Shown here: positions 1 through 11,245 of the stretch, piece after piece
Layout: every line of letters begins with the position of its first letter
How positions within the stretch are numbered: the first letter of the stretch is position 1
Assembly: GCA_006538405.1 (NCBI GenBank)
Contig: BJKQ01000003.1
Span: 310,001 to 374,000 of the forward strand
Reading direction: 5' to 3'
Origin: Hansfordia pulvinata
Taxonomy: Eukaryota > Ascomycota > Sordariomycetes > Xylariales
DNA length: 64,000 bases
Made by a program: the position numbers and the translations under genes
The notes under the pieces: model-generated
Told to the model about the DNA's origin: nothing
The model's database searches: none
What the model saw: only the letters and a program-made list of their open reading frames with translations

Positions 1-1105
1 CTGCCACATGTCGTCGGCAACTTCTTGATTCGGCGAGTTACCTCTGCGGCTGACCGAATGGAAGGGTCAACGGAAGTGCGGGTTATCTCGTCCTATTTTC
101 CTCGTCTCCATGAATATAGCCTGGCCTTGCGAAAACAGCGACCCAGACTCTGCTGCCTTGCGTCCGTAGCCCGCCAGCCTCGGCCCTCCAGCCTGCATCA
201 CTCCGGAGGACTGGATGCCCACATGATGTGGACCTTGGACCCAGCCCTACGGTCCTCTCGTACGAGTATCTCATGATCACCCGTGCGCTGTCCGAGTTGG
301 CTGCTAGCGCACGGTATTTCCCGTTCCATCCGCAGGAATGGGCTGCCCTGTAGGACGGGAAGGTTTGTAAGTGCCTGCGACTACAAGTACCTCGGTCCTC
401 GGGAGTGTATTGGATGTTCCACGACACAACGAGGAAGCGCCTTCGAGTCGTCTCGACCTCGCATCTACTCGTACCATCAAGATGGAGAGTCGATACCGGC
501 GTCCTGGAGCTACAACATCCGAGCGCGCCCACCAGGGTCCAAGAGTGGTTGTGAGCTTTCCGAGGTGGCGAGTGCCAACAGGTGAGAAACTAGAGTATAG
601 ATTTAGAACACGGAGCTGGCCTAACCCAGTTCATCCTGCTGCCTGTTTTTGCTCTGCACAGTAGGGTTTACCCCTGTTTGGGCCATTTCCAAGAAATCTA
701 AGCCGTTTCCTCCTGGCCCCTCTGGGTGGGTGGATGGGTACCAGGTATAAGATGGTTCGCGAGTAGAGCGTCGCTCCGAAAACCGCCCGTCGTGCTCGTG
801 CAAACCATGGTGCACAGGGATGGAATTTGTGTGTAGGTACTCGTAAGCCTCCGCGGTAGCCGACGGTGGCTACCTACCTACCTACCGTATATGTACCGTA
901 CCTACATAGGTAAGGAACCTAGCTGGCACAGCCGCAGCGAGAAGGCGAGGGGAGGGGCGAAGCTGCGCGTTGGATTACAGGGGGTGTGGCTGGCCATCAG
1001 CCTTGCGAGTATAGCAGGCACGAATGAACATTGTATAAAGGCATCTGATCCGTCCTGTACACCATTTAATACCTGCAGTATGTAGGTACCACACAGCGCG
1101 CAGGG
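1..1105. other. Intergenic, no gene recognised
   Basis: No open frame here gives a recognisable protein. The longest, a reverse-strand frame at 83-532, has no domain-like pattern. The word TACGAGTA occurs near 261 and its complement near 838. A CTAC/GTAG-rich patch lies at about 869-910. I compared the first 600 bases with remembered fungal large-subunit rRNA and saw no match. Confidence 0.5.
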
Positions 1106-1605
1106 GGTGTTTTAAAACGATGATAATGATCGTCTTAAGGCTTTTAAAATGGAATGAGAATAAAGTCCCGCAAAAGCATTCATATTACCTCTTTTATATG
1201 AAGAAACCCTTACAGTAGTTATGTTTAACCTGAATTCATTTTTAATGCTTAAAATCATGAAAATGACCTATTTAAGGAAGGAGCTACCAGACAGCCACGT
1301 TCTGCATAGAAGATGGGCTATCTAGCCAGTCTTCCACACCAGGACCCCAGAAGCAATTTTATCAGATGCAGAATGAAAAGTTCCCCTCGGGTAGCAAAGG
1401 GCAGAGTGGTGGTGATAGTGGTGGTAGTGCTGTATTGATTTTAAAGGAGTCTGGGGGGTGTTGCAGGCTTCAGAATGCAGGCCCAGGTGGCTACAGGTGG
1501 CTGGCTAAAAAGGATTTTGATCTGCAAGAGGTAACATCCATGAATGCTTTCGCGAGACCTGCATTCTAAGGGTCGAATTGATCACCACCATCGTTTTTAA
1601 ACACC
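1106..1605. mobile_element. MITE-like inverted-repeat element 1 (about 500 bp)
   Basis: The left end at 1106-1122 reads GGTGTTTTAAAACGATG. The right end at 1589-1605 is its reverse complement with one mismatch. A second block is also inverted: a GCAAAAGCATTCAT-type segment with ACCTCTT at about 1170-1195 pairs with its counterpart at about 1530-1555. The left arm is AT-richer than the right, and several differences are of the G-to-A/C-to-T type. No transposase frame exists; the only open frame inside (1366-1569, 67 codons) is unrecognised. This is consistent with a decayed non-autonomous DNA transposon. The target-site duplication is not clear. Confidence 0.55.
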
Positions 1606-1890
1606 GCCCCCCCCCCCCCCTCTCCCCCCGCGCCGTAAGATAAGGTAAATAGCTTGCTAACACCACAATCAGTATCTTACATGTCAGTACCTAAGGCACC
1701 ATCGCACCGCACGAAGCGGTAGATTGAATACATGTACCTTACATGGAAGGGGAGGCACATGTGTAGGTATACATTAGCGTTCAATGGGTGTACCAGGTGA
1801 CTGTCACTGTGACTGCTAAATTCGTTCGTGACAGTCATGTTTATATGACTCAATCTTGACGACCTGGGCTAGGACTTGCTCCTTATTATG

Positions 1891-2060
1891 TGACTGTTAA
1901 AAGTGGCTGTGACTAAGTCCATTTTATGACTGCTTTTTCTACTTAAGACGGCCTTAAAGTAAACATAGTCCTGGCCACTTTACATAGTCATATGAATAAG
2001 GCCGTCTCAGTAGGAAAAGCAGTCATAGAATGGACACGGTCACAGCCACTTCTAACAGTC
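1891..2060. repeat. Long internal inverted repeat of element 2
   Basis: The arm at 1891-1956 (starting TGACTGTTAAAAGTGGCTGT and ending GGCCTTA) is the imperfect reverse complement of 1997-2060. About 40 bp separate the arms. They match over roughly 64 bp with a handful of mismatches, so a transcript or single strand could form a long hairpin. Confidence 0.65.
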
Positions 2061-2106
2061 ATATAAGGCAGTGACAGTCATTATACAGCTTTATAGAATG
2101 GAAAAG

Positions 2107-2142
2107 ACTGTACTGGCTACCTTTTTCAGTAGCCAGTACAGT
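2107..2142. repeat. Perfect 14-bp stem, 8-nt loop
   Basis: ACTGTACTGGCTAC at 2107-2120 is followed by an 8-nt T-rich loop and then its exact reverse complement at 2129-2142. It lies within element 2. Confidence 0.7.
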
Positions 2143-2410
2143 TTATTTTACTTGCACATACATTATTGCTAGCACATGATTAGTGGAGATAATAGAAAAC
2201 TGGATCTATAATGTCATAGGTAAGAAATGAACCTAGGCTACGATGCAATCTACGGTCTACGGTGTACGGTCTACGAGTACATTCACAGGTGCGCGCGCGG
2301 GAACCATTAAGCTACATGGGCATATTTAAGTATTAGCAGCTGGCTTATTTTCATTTATAAGGGTTTAAGGTGGTAAAAGGCAGGAGCGGCCGGCTGACCG
2401 TAAGAAAGGC

Positions 2411-2468
2411 CGTCACAGACCGCGGAGGGCGTCACAGACCGCGGAGGTTCTTACAGAACCGCGGAGGC
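2411..2468. repeat. Three tandem 19-20 bp units
   Basis: Units at 2411-2429, 2430-2448 and 2449-2468 share the pattern (C/T)TCACAGACCGCGGAGG with small changes in the third. They are more GC-rich than the surrounding element 2 sequence. Confidence 0.6.
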
Positions 2469-2683
2469 TATTAGAAATTAGACAAGTGTTAGAAATTAAA
2501 TGGTCATACTAATAAATATCCTGTATAAGTCAGCACAGTCATAGGCAGCTGTGACAATTCATATAGGTGATTATCAGGGTGATAGTCACCAGGCCTTATG
2601 ATAGTACTGTACTGGCTAAGACCGTCATAATTATCGAAATAGTCAGGGTGACAGTCACGCAGTACCCCCATTGAACGCTAATG

Positions 2684-3028
2684 TAGCCTACATATACGTA
2701 CATGTATCTTGCATGAACTGATCAATCTGAGGTAGCCACATGCAGGCCGACCATTTCAGCCTTGAGGCGCCGCATTAGGTACACCCGACCTCGGGCTGTG
2801 CTGGTCATTAACTGACAAAGTAAACCCAGCAGACCCCGACTTTGGGAAGGCACGACTGTGCCAGAGAGGAACTCACGTCAAATTAGCCAACGCCCAGTCC
2901 CACTGGGAGATCCTCCTTTGCAGAACATCAAGATATCCACTTCTTCGTCCTCTCCCACTTAGGTACACCTATCCCCTTCGAACATCGACTGCCCTCTGCC
3001 GCCGCCGCCACCGCCGCCGCCGAAAGCT
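2684..3028. other. Intergenic, upstream region of the HET gene
   Basis: About 345 bp between element 2 and the HET start codon. It should contain the HET promoter and leader. I see no clear TATA box and no other gene. Confidence 0.4.
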
Positions 3029-5300
3029 ATGGGCGACCCCGTCCCGATCACGGGCGCCCTGTGCGCGCTGTGCCGGCAGTTCGCGACGGAGCTGCTCGCG
3101 CTGGGCTTCGACCCCCCGGCCGCGGGCCTGCCTTCGACGCGGTGGGCGGCCGCCGAGGGCCACCCGTCCCGTCGGCCACGTGGGGCCCGGCGTTCCGGCA
3201 CCACGCGGGCCTGGCCGAGCTGGCCGAGAGCGCCGCCTCCGACGACGACGACGACAGAGAAGAGACGCGGAGGACCGGCTGCGAGCTCTGCCGGGTGCTG
3301 CTCGCGGACCTGGCGCCCATGGGCGCGGCGCTGTGCCGTGGCTGGCTGGGCCTGTACCCGTGGTGGGTGGGCGGGCGCGTGGGCGCCAACCGCTGCCGGG
3401 GCCGGTTCCGGGCCGGGTTCCGCGGGTCGCTCGGGGAGATGCCCTGGGGCAGCTCCGGCATCGGGGCCCCTCCCGTGCACACATTTGCTGTCTGCCGGCT
3501 GCGGCCGCTCGTCGTCGCAGGAGGAGGAGGGGGTGGAGGAGGAGAAGGTGGTGGCGGTAGTCAAGGCAAAGTCCAGCGTCCGCACGTACTCGACTACCAC
3601 GACTGGACCCGCGCCGTGCCCGAGACCCCGTCCCTCGCCGACATCGCCGAGCGGTACCGCGCCTGGACCGACGAATGCCGCCGGAGCCACACCCACTGCG
3701 TCGCCGCCGCCAGCATCACGACAACGCCTCTGCAGCTGCTGCCCACCCGCGTCCTCGATCTCGGCAGCGGCCCGGGCTCGCGGCTGCGCCTGCACGAGGC
3801 CTCCCCCGGCGAGCGCGGGTCGTACGCGGCCCTGACGCACTGCTGGGGCGGGCCCATCGCCGCCAGCACCACCGCCCGCAACCTCGCCGGCCGCCTCCTC
3901 CGCTACCAGGACGGCAACGGCGGCGGCGGCATCGGGCTGGCGGAGCTGCCGCCCAACTTCCGCGACGCCGTCGCCATGGCGCGCGACGTTCTTGGTCTGC
4001 GGTACCTGTGGATCGACAGCCTGTGCATCGTGCAGGACTCGCGCGAGGACTGGGCGCGCGAGGCCGGGCGGATGAGCGCCGTGTACGCGGGGCCGAGGTG
4101 GTCATCTCTGCGCTCGACAGCCCCGGGAGCGCCGCGGGGTTCTTGTCAAGGACGACGACGACGACGACAACAACAACAACAGGTAGAGCTCCGCTGGCCC
4201 GCCTCAACGAGACGTACGGCGTGCAGAAGATCTTCGCCCACGCCTACGACCACCTCGAGTCTTGCCCGCTGGCCCGCCGCGCGTGGTGCCTACAGGAGCG
4301 CCTGCTGGCCCGCGCCGTGCTGCACTTTGGCGCCGAGCAGATGTTCTGGGAGTGCGCCGAGAGCTTCGCCTCCGAGAGCGCCCCCAGCCACCCTCTCAAC
4401 GGCTTGTCGTCCGGCATGGTCGAGGCCAAGTTCATCTCCACCCGGATGCGCCTGGGCCGCCCAAGCCGGAGCAGTGACGAGGGAGACGGCGACGACGGCA
4501 GCCGCCGCTCCCGCGCCTGGAGGGACTGGTACGAGCTCGTCGAGCAGTACACCACGCGCAGCCTGACCGTCGCCTCGGACAAGCTGCCCGCGCTGGCGGG
4601 CGCGGCCTCCCTCGTCCGCGAGCGCGCCGGCCGCGGCAGCACGTACGTCGCCGGCCTGTGGCGCGAGGACGTCGCCCGCGGCTGCCTCTGGGGCGCGCAC
4701 TACCACCACGTCGCGGGCCGCGGCGTCTGGGGCTACTCGACCACCGACCGCTGCAGCGCCCTCCGCGAGCCGCAGGAGCAGGAGGAAGGACAGGGGCCGC
4801 GAGCGCCCAGCTGGAGCTGGGCCGCGCTCGATGGCCAGATCGACATGTGGGCCCTTCGCATCGGGCCGGGCGAGGCCTGGGCCCGGGTCCTCGGCATCGA
4901 CATGAGCGCGGAGCAGGGCGCCGGCAACCTGACCGCTGCGCAGCCCGCCGGCGTGCTGAGACTCCGAGGGCCACTGGCCGGGGCGCTGTACGTGCCGCCC
5001 GAGGACAGCAAGCTGCAGGTGGGCTCTGTCAGGCTCACCGGGGGGTCCGGGGGCGGCGGCGGCGGCGGCGGCGACGGTACACCGACTCTCTCCGGGTGCG
5101 TGCTGGACACGGCGGACCGGCACGCGGAGCGGGCCTGCCACGTGCTGATCATGACCAAGTCGAGCGGGGACCTGTACCTCCTGGTCCTCGAAGACCGGGG
5201 CGACGGCACGTTCAAGAGGATCGGCCTGGGCACGCCCAAGCGCTGCGCGGCTCAGGCGGACCACCCGCTGTTCAAGGAGGCGGATGTCAGCATCAGATGA
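3029..5300 (+). CDS. HET (heterokaryon incompatibility) domain protein, frame broken twice
   Basis: HET-domain proteins act in fungal non-self recognition, often triggering programmed death after hyphal fusion. The HET core is clear: a YAALTHCWGG block (about 3820-3850), LPPNFRDAV, LGLRYLWIDSLCIVQD (about 3990-4035), RMSAVYAG, and further on RRAWCLQERLL, VLHFGAEQMFWECAE and PSWSWAALDG, all in the family's usual order. The proposed start at 3029 opens a frame with a Cys-rich LCALCRQF segment, a common HET-gene beginning. To keep this similarity the frame must change twice: near 3140-3175 and at about 4090-4100 (just after VYAG). Each change equals one missing base, the second in a G run. No intron signals fit either place. 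A Thr run encoded by an ACG/ACA repeat lies at about 4150-4182. Either this is a pseudogene or the bases were lost in sequencing. The two repeat elements lie just upstream. Confidence 0.85.
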
Positions 5301-6262
5301 GTCTGGCATTGGGCAGAAGTTCCAGATTTGGAACTTGATTTTAGGCTTTTGTGGCATGCGTGTAGGACCAAGGGAGTCTTGATCACTGCGGCGGCTGCGA
5401 TCTGATCTAAAACCTCTATGCGAGGCTGGCCGCCTCTGCTGTGTGTAACGGGCCGCGGTCCCGAATATGTCACGTGAGTCGAACAGATCAATATTGCGGT
5501 TGGTCTAGCTCAAGGTTAGAAAAGTCCACACATTGCTATGACCTGCCAGACTGAGGTTGAGCAGACCAAAGGCCATTCGGCAACTTATGAGATATGACAT
5601 TTACATTTACACAGAGAGGAACTCGGACGGGCGTAACAGGGGAGCTTTCCTGCTGCTTGAAAGACAGACACACTTCATTCCAACTCGGCAGGCTCATTCG
5701 TGTCTGTTACAGGTCACCCTTAACGAGGGTAAATGGTGATCACGTCTCAGATGCATACGGCCCAGAGCACGGTGTCGGCCACTTATACACGATCCAACAC
5801 AGACATTCACTCTGTAGACCCTGGAAGATAGAGATGAGAGACCCAGATCTAAGGGTCACCTAAACACGTCGCTGGGTGCTGAGACCCGGCTTGGAGCGAA
5901 TGCATTTCGTCTCTACGCTGTGTTAAGCAGGTAAGCAAGCAATCAAATCTACTGGGCCAGTATTCTTTTGAATTAAGAATGGCATTGGCTGAGGGCTGGG
6001 ACGTGAAGGACTCGGCTCAGATCGCTACTCTCGCCAGCCTTACCCGTCGTTCACACGCTCGAAACAAGCTCGTCGACTGACGCGGAGCAATTGCAATTTC
6101 AACTTCGAAAGTCTCTTGGAAGGCGAATAGCCAGATCCTCGACTACTCCTCGGGTGAGAGTGGTCAAACCCGACCTCTCTCAGAAACATTCCAAGACACA
6201 GCCTCTCCATAGTCGTCAACTCCTCATCCCCTGCCTGCCTGCCTACCTTACCTACTCCCGTC
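5301..6262. other. Intergenic between HET gene and acyl-CoA synthetase gene
   Basis: This is the 3' side of both the plus-strand HET gene and the minus-strand synthetase gene, which converge. No frame here is recognisable. The stretch at about 5750-5920 superficially resembles 5S rRNA at two short words but fails on spacing. Confidence 0.45.
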
Positions 6263-8445
6263 TTACAACTTGGCCTTGCCCTCGATGGCCCGGTGCGCGT
6301 CCCCGCTCCGCGCAAAGTACTCGCGCACCTTCTGCCTCGCGACCTCGACGGCCCCCTCGTCCTCGATGGTCGCGGGTATCTGCAGCACCGCCCGATTGTT
6401 GTTTTCCAGCCCATCGCCACCACCACCCTCACCCTCGCCGCCGTCCTGTTGGCGGTGGTGGTGGTGGTGCACGGCGTCCTCGACGAGCTGGCGCAGGACC
6501 CGGCGGAGGGTCTTGCCGGAGCGCGTCCGCGGGATCATGGCGCCGGTGCCCAGGATGACGCCGCCCAGGGAGGCGATGGCGCCGACCTGCGCGCGCACCG
6601 CGGCCTGGATCTCGGCCTTCAGTGCGGCGGCGGCGGGGGCCTCGTCGTCGTCGTCGTAGTCGTCGTCGTTTAGGGAAAGCTGCTGCTGCTGCTGCTGCCC
6701 TGTCTCGTGGCCAGATGGGGACGGCGAGGGCGAGGACGAGGAGGACAGAGCCACAAAGGCAAAGGGAAGCTGCCCCTTGAGCGCGTCCGGGATGCCCACC
6801 ACGCTGGCCTCGGCGACGCGGGGGTGCCGCGTTATCGCCTGCTCAATCTCGCCTGTCATTCGTTTTTTTTCCCCGCAGGAGGAAAGGAATCAGAATGTGG
6901 GTTTCTCTTCTTTTTCTTTTTCTTCACTTTCGGGGCCGTAGACCGCGCTGGATGAGGGGGGGGGGGGGCGCAGGCACGGTAACTAGACTTACCCGTCGAC
7001 AGGCGGTGGCCGGCCGTGTTGATCACGTCGTCGCTGCGGCTCATGATGCTGATGTACCCTTCGTGATCCATCATTCCGGAGTCTGGCGGGATTTTTTTTC
7101 TTGTCAGGTCGCATTTTTCTTTTTTTCTCTCTCACACGATCCAAGCTCACATCCAGAAGGTGGGCTTCGAAAGGGCGTGGGGAGTGACAGAAAAAAGGAA
7201 GAGGGGGCGGGGTGGGGAGGACGGAATTTAAAAAAAAAAAAAAAAAAGACCTGCCTCCGGTATCAAGCCACCGCCCGCCGAACCTCTCCATGTAGCTCCG
7301 CCAGAACCGCCCGTCGTCCCCCCACAGCGTCGTGAAGCCCGTGGGCGCCAGCGGCACGGCCAAGACGACGTTGCCCATGCGGCCCGGGGCGAGCTCGGCG
7401 CCCCCGTCGTCGACGACCCGGACGTCGAACCCGGGCATCGCCTTGCCGGCGCTGCCGGGCTTGACCGGCAAGATGGCGACCTCTTTATCGCCGCTGCCGC
7501 TGCTGCTGCTGTCCGCTTCACCGTCACTACTACTGCCGCGAGAAGAAGAAGAAGAGGCACAAGCACAAGCAGCCCCAGGGTTCAGGCCGACGCCGGAGAT
7601 GGGCGACCCGGCCTCCGAGGACCACCAGTTGTCCACGACCAGGGGGGCGGTGGCGCCGGGGCGGCAGTGCTCGGCCAGCAGGCGCTGGTAGGCGGCGACG
7701 AGCGAGGGCTCGGAGCGCTCGCCCGCGAGGAACAGGCCGCGCAGGGTCCGGAGGCCGCCGGCCGCGCCCACGCGGCGGAGGTGCGCGCCGGACGGGTCGT
7801 CGCGCTTAATGGCTCGCAGGGCGGCTTTTTTTTTTCGACTAGTGTCAGTTACAAGAGAGAGAGAGAGAGAGAAACCAAGCTAGAAGAAGAGAAGAAAGAG
7901 GGAGGGACACAAAGAGAGAAACTCACTCGGAGCCGTGGACAGCGCCGTCACGTTGTAGTCGCGGACGATGCGCCAGAAGGTCGAGCTGTCCGGGGTGCCG
8001 ACGGGCTTGCCCTCGAACAGAACCGAGGCGGCGCCGCGGAGCAGGGGCGCGTAGAGGATGTACGACAGCCCGACGACCCATCCAATGTCGCTGCGAGTGA
8101 GTTTTTTACCCCGGCTTCAGTCAGTAACCATCCATCTACTACATGTGTGTGTGCATCGAGGTGGTTGATAGATATCCTCACCTCGCCGTGAAGATGACGT
8201 CGCCGGGCCCGCGGATGCCAAAGACGTAGGAGGCGGACAGGTGCAGGCCGACGGCGTGGCCGCCGGCGTGGCGGACGACGCCCTTGGGCGAGCCGGTGGT
8301 GCCGCTGGTATAGATGACGTAGAGCGGGTCCGCGGAGGGGACGGGGACGCACTCCGGGCGGACGCCGCGCGCCCGGCAGCTCCGGGCCATCTTGAACCAG
8401 TTGCGCTCGCTGGGCCCGTCGTCGTCGTCGTCATCGTCCGCCTGC

Positions 8446-8476
<31 letters not shown>

Positions 8477-9340
8477 TCTTGTCGAGAGGGTCCCACCGCA
8501 GCTCGCCGCGCTGCCAGACCAGGACGGACCGGGGCTTGTGGCGCGACAGGGCGACAGCCTCGCGGACCAGCGGGCGGTAGGCTATGGGGGGCTTCCTGCT
8601 CCCCTCGATGCCGCACGACGCGGTGAGGACGGCCACGGGCCGCGAGGCCTCGAGGCGCTGGGCCAGGGCGGCGGGCGCGAAGCCGCCGAAGACGACCGTG
8701 TGCGTCGCGCCCAGGCGGCTGACGGCCAGGATGCCGACGAGCGCGGCGGGGATCATGGGCACTATATTTCAGATGGAGGCAGGTAGGTGTAGGTATTCCG
8801 CTCGTCAGTCTTTTTTCCCGCTGTCATCCATACACCACGGGTGCGGAAAGAAGAAGAAGAGAGAGAGAGTAAGGAAAACTGACTGTAGACAAGCACGACA
8901 TCCCCCCGGCCCACGCCCTCCTCCCGCAGCGCGCCCGCCGTGGCCTCGACCTCGTCCAGCAGCTCGGCGTAGGTGATGGTCCGCCGGGCGCCGGTGACGG
9001 GGCTGTCGTAGAAGATGGCGGGCGAGGCCCCGCGGCCCGCCACCACGTGCCGGTCCACGCAGTTGTAGCACGTCGAGATCTCGCCTCCTGCGAACCACTC
9101 CCAGCGCGGGGAGGCTTCTTGTTTCTTCTTCTTCTTCTTCTTCTTCTTCTCCTCCTCCTCTCCACCTTCTCCTTGTCCTCCTACTCGTGAGCCGGCGTTG
9201 CTTTCCTTCTTCTTCTCATCCCGCACGGAGAGGATGGAAGTCGGCTGCTTGTGCCAGTGCAGGAGGGCGGCCTGGCGGCCCCAGAAGCCGGCCGGGTCCG
9301 CGAGCGAGCGCGCGTGCACGTCGTCTTGGAGGTGACCCAT
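6263..9340 (-). CDS. Acetyl/propionyl-CoA synthetase-like AMP-forming acyl-CoA ligase (six exons)
   Basis: It activates a short carboxylic acid with ATP and CoA through an acyl-adenylate. Exons on the reverse strand: 9340-8884, 8761-8182, 8090-7927, 7824-7255, 7082-6993, 6852-6263; together they give 816 residues in frame. Family landmarks: an N-terminal HARSLADPAGFW block, LLHWHKQP, VYMPMIPAALVGIL across intron 1, the P-loop YTSGTTGSPKGVV, TASDIGWVVG across intron 2, TALRAIKRDDP across intron 3, WLDTGDSG across intron 4, SDDVINTAGHRLSTGEIE, and the C-terminal RTRSGKTLRR with the catalytic Lys. It resembles the PrpE/ACSS3 branch more than cytosolic acetyl-CoA synthetase; the substrate is inferred. 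Intron 4 (7083-7254) needs a GC donor to keep DTGDSG. Homopolymer inserts (Lys, Gly, Asp, Ser, Gln, His runs) make it longer than the usual 630-690 residues. Confidence 0.9.
7083..7254 (-). other. GC-AG intron (intron 4 of the acyl-CoA ligase gene)
   Basis: Read on the reverse strand, the exon ends ACCGGAG, the intron starts GCAGGT and it ends with CCGCCAG. This joins codons to the conserved D-T-G-D-S-G. Using the nearby GT four bases on (GTCTTT) would shift the frame and lose the motif. The intron carries a 17-A/T homopolymer. Confidence 0.7.
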
Positions 9341-9900
9341 GGTCTTTCTCTGCTGCTGCTGCTGCTGCGCGTGAGGGCGAGCGAGGAAATCACCACTGGT
9401 GAGGGGTCGTCTGGTGATGCTGGGTGCCGGCTGGTCGGGCTATGCTGCGCGGCTTGTTTGTTGCTGTCAAGTTTCGATCCGGCAGTCAGTCGGCTTATTC
9501 AAAAACTCTCTCCTCAACGCAATCGTGAACGCAACGCAACGCGACGGGCGGCGACAATGGAGGGGACGTTGGGGAGCGAGACAGTGGCGCGGGTCGAGAT
9601 GATATGCGCCTGCTACTCGCGCATCCCGGTCGGCGACCCCGTCGTGAGCGAATGGCATTGCACGGCATGGCCCCGGTTACGTAGGTAGGTATGTACATAT
9701 GTATCTCATGTATGTCGATCCGGGGGCGGTAGTGAATCTGTTGCTGCTCTATGCCATTGGAGACCCGGGGCCGAGGAAACCAAGTCGGCCCCCAAGACCG
9801 ACCCCGCATCCACTGCCCCGAGCCCCAGATTTCCATCCCGGGCCCCCTCCATAACGCTTCGGGGACGCTTGAATTATTTATCAATGATCAAGGAGATGGG

Positions 9901-9949
<49 letters not shown>

Positions 9950-10497
9950 CAAATAAAATAGAAGAATGACCTGGAGTAGACTCCAGAAAACCTCTACTAT
10001 TCTATTGTCCCCGTCTCAACACCACGGGAGGTAGGTTAAAGCCATACGCGCAAGTCAGTACTGTCTACGCCAGTCATTCATTGAAGCCGATCCACGTCAT
10101 GATCACTTAAAGATGAAGAGTCTTCAGGTAAACTGGCAAAATCGTGATCCATATTCTCGTGATAGGAGTCGTCGCCGCGTGTGATCCCCAAGTGTACTCC
10201 TGCTTTGACGTCAAAGCACTCCTCGAGTCGAATTCCCGACACCCAAGGCTCACCAGAGCAACAGAGAAGACGAAAAACGAATCCCAACCACCCCAACCGT
10301 ATGCCGTGCCACCCAGACCTGCACTGCCCATGGGGCGCCTAAACTCCAGTAATGCATCATGCCGTGATATCGTACCGCCGTGAACCCCCTATCAGGCATC
10401 CCACCCGAGAGGAAATTTGAAGTCATGCCGCCGAAAGACAAGAAAATAAGGCAGACAGACAAAAGACCTGTCTCGCCAGGCGTCTGCTCGCCACACA
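9341..10497. other. Intergenic: synthetase promoter side and BRCT-gene 3' side
   Basis: It holds the upstream region of the minus-strand synthetase gene and the downstream region of the minus-strand BRCT gene. A dinucleotide run lies at 9904-9949. No recognisable protein is encoded. Confidence 0.45.
9904..9949. repeat. (GT)n then (GA)n microsatellite
   Basis: About 16 GT units at 9904-9936 continue directly into GA units to about 9949. Confidence 0.95.
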
Positions 10498-11188
10498 TCA
10501 TCCCCCCTTCTCACAAGGCAGCTCCCACTGTCTCTGGCCGCTGGGCGGGGGCAGCTCGTCCTCATCGAGAGACGCTGCCGCTACAAGCCCCCTCCTCTTG
10601 CTACTGGTGGTGGTGGTGGTGCTGATGTCGTTGCTGTTGCTCCCGCTCCCACCCGCACCACCACCGCTCCCACCCGCACCACCACCACCACCAGCCGGCG
10701 CCCCCGCCGCGTACAAGCCGCGCACGCTCCTCTGGCCCTTGTCCGCGATCTTAAGGTCGGCGAACCGGGCCTCGGGCAGCCTCTTGCCCCGCCGGACGCT
10801 CTCGAGCACCCACTCGACGCCGACGAACCGCACGCCGCACCCGCCGACCCTCCGGATCTCCCGCTGCAGCTTGCCCGCTGCCAGACCGCCCCCCGCGCCG
10901 GGCGCCGCCGCCGCCGTGGACGACGACGGCCTCCCGACGATGACGTGGGTGACCTGGCGGCGGCCCAGGTGCGACGACAGGCGCCCGCCGTGCTCGGCCA
11001 GCAGGTGCTTGAGCCGGTGGTCCGAGACGGCCGGGTACGTGCTGCCGTTGACGTAGACCACGACGCCCTGGAAGATGCGGCTCGTCAGTTGCGGCGGCGG
11101 CGGCGTCTGTCTGCTGTTGTCGTTGCTGCTGTTGTCGTTGGTGGCGGTGGCAGATATCTGCTGCCCCATCTCACAATCCTTCTTTCCG

Positions 11189-11245
<57 letters not shown>

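Larger units (their letters stand above)
1772..2683. mobile_element. Inverted-repeat element 2, possible non-autonomous DNA transposon (about 0.9 kb)
   Basis: The left end at 1772 begins CATTAGCGTTCAATGGG. The right end, read inward from 2683 on the reverse strand, begins with the same 17 bases. Both continue with GTAC and then GTGACTGTCAC at the same offset. TA lies directly outside both ends (1770-1771 and 2684-2685), as expected for Tc1/mariner-type insertions. Weaker similarity (TGTAGG, ATACATGTAC) continues outward on both sides, so the true ends may lie nearer 1726 and 2707. There is no transposase. The interior contains further inverted repeats, annotated separately. Confidence 0.6.

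Noticed and set aside
83..532. Reverse-strand frame resembling spurious rDNA-derived predictions
   Set aside because: Compared by memory with fungal 25S/28S 3' sequence and found no matching block.
2959..3840. Long reverse-strand frame opposite the HET gene
   Set aside because: Mirror frame of a GC-rich gene; Ala/Gly/Pro-rich without domains, while the forward frame has HET motifs.
5750..5920. Possible 5S rRNA gene (CATACGGCC and GCGAATGC words)
   Set aside because: The two words are about 143 bp apart instead of about 97, and the internal box is missing.
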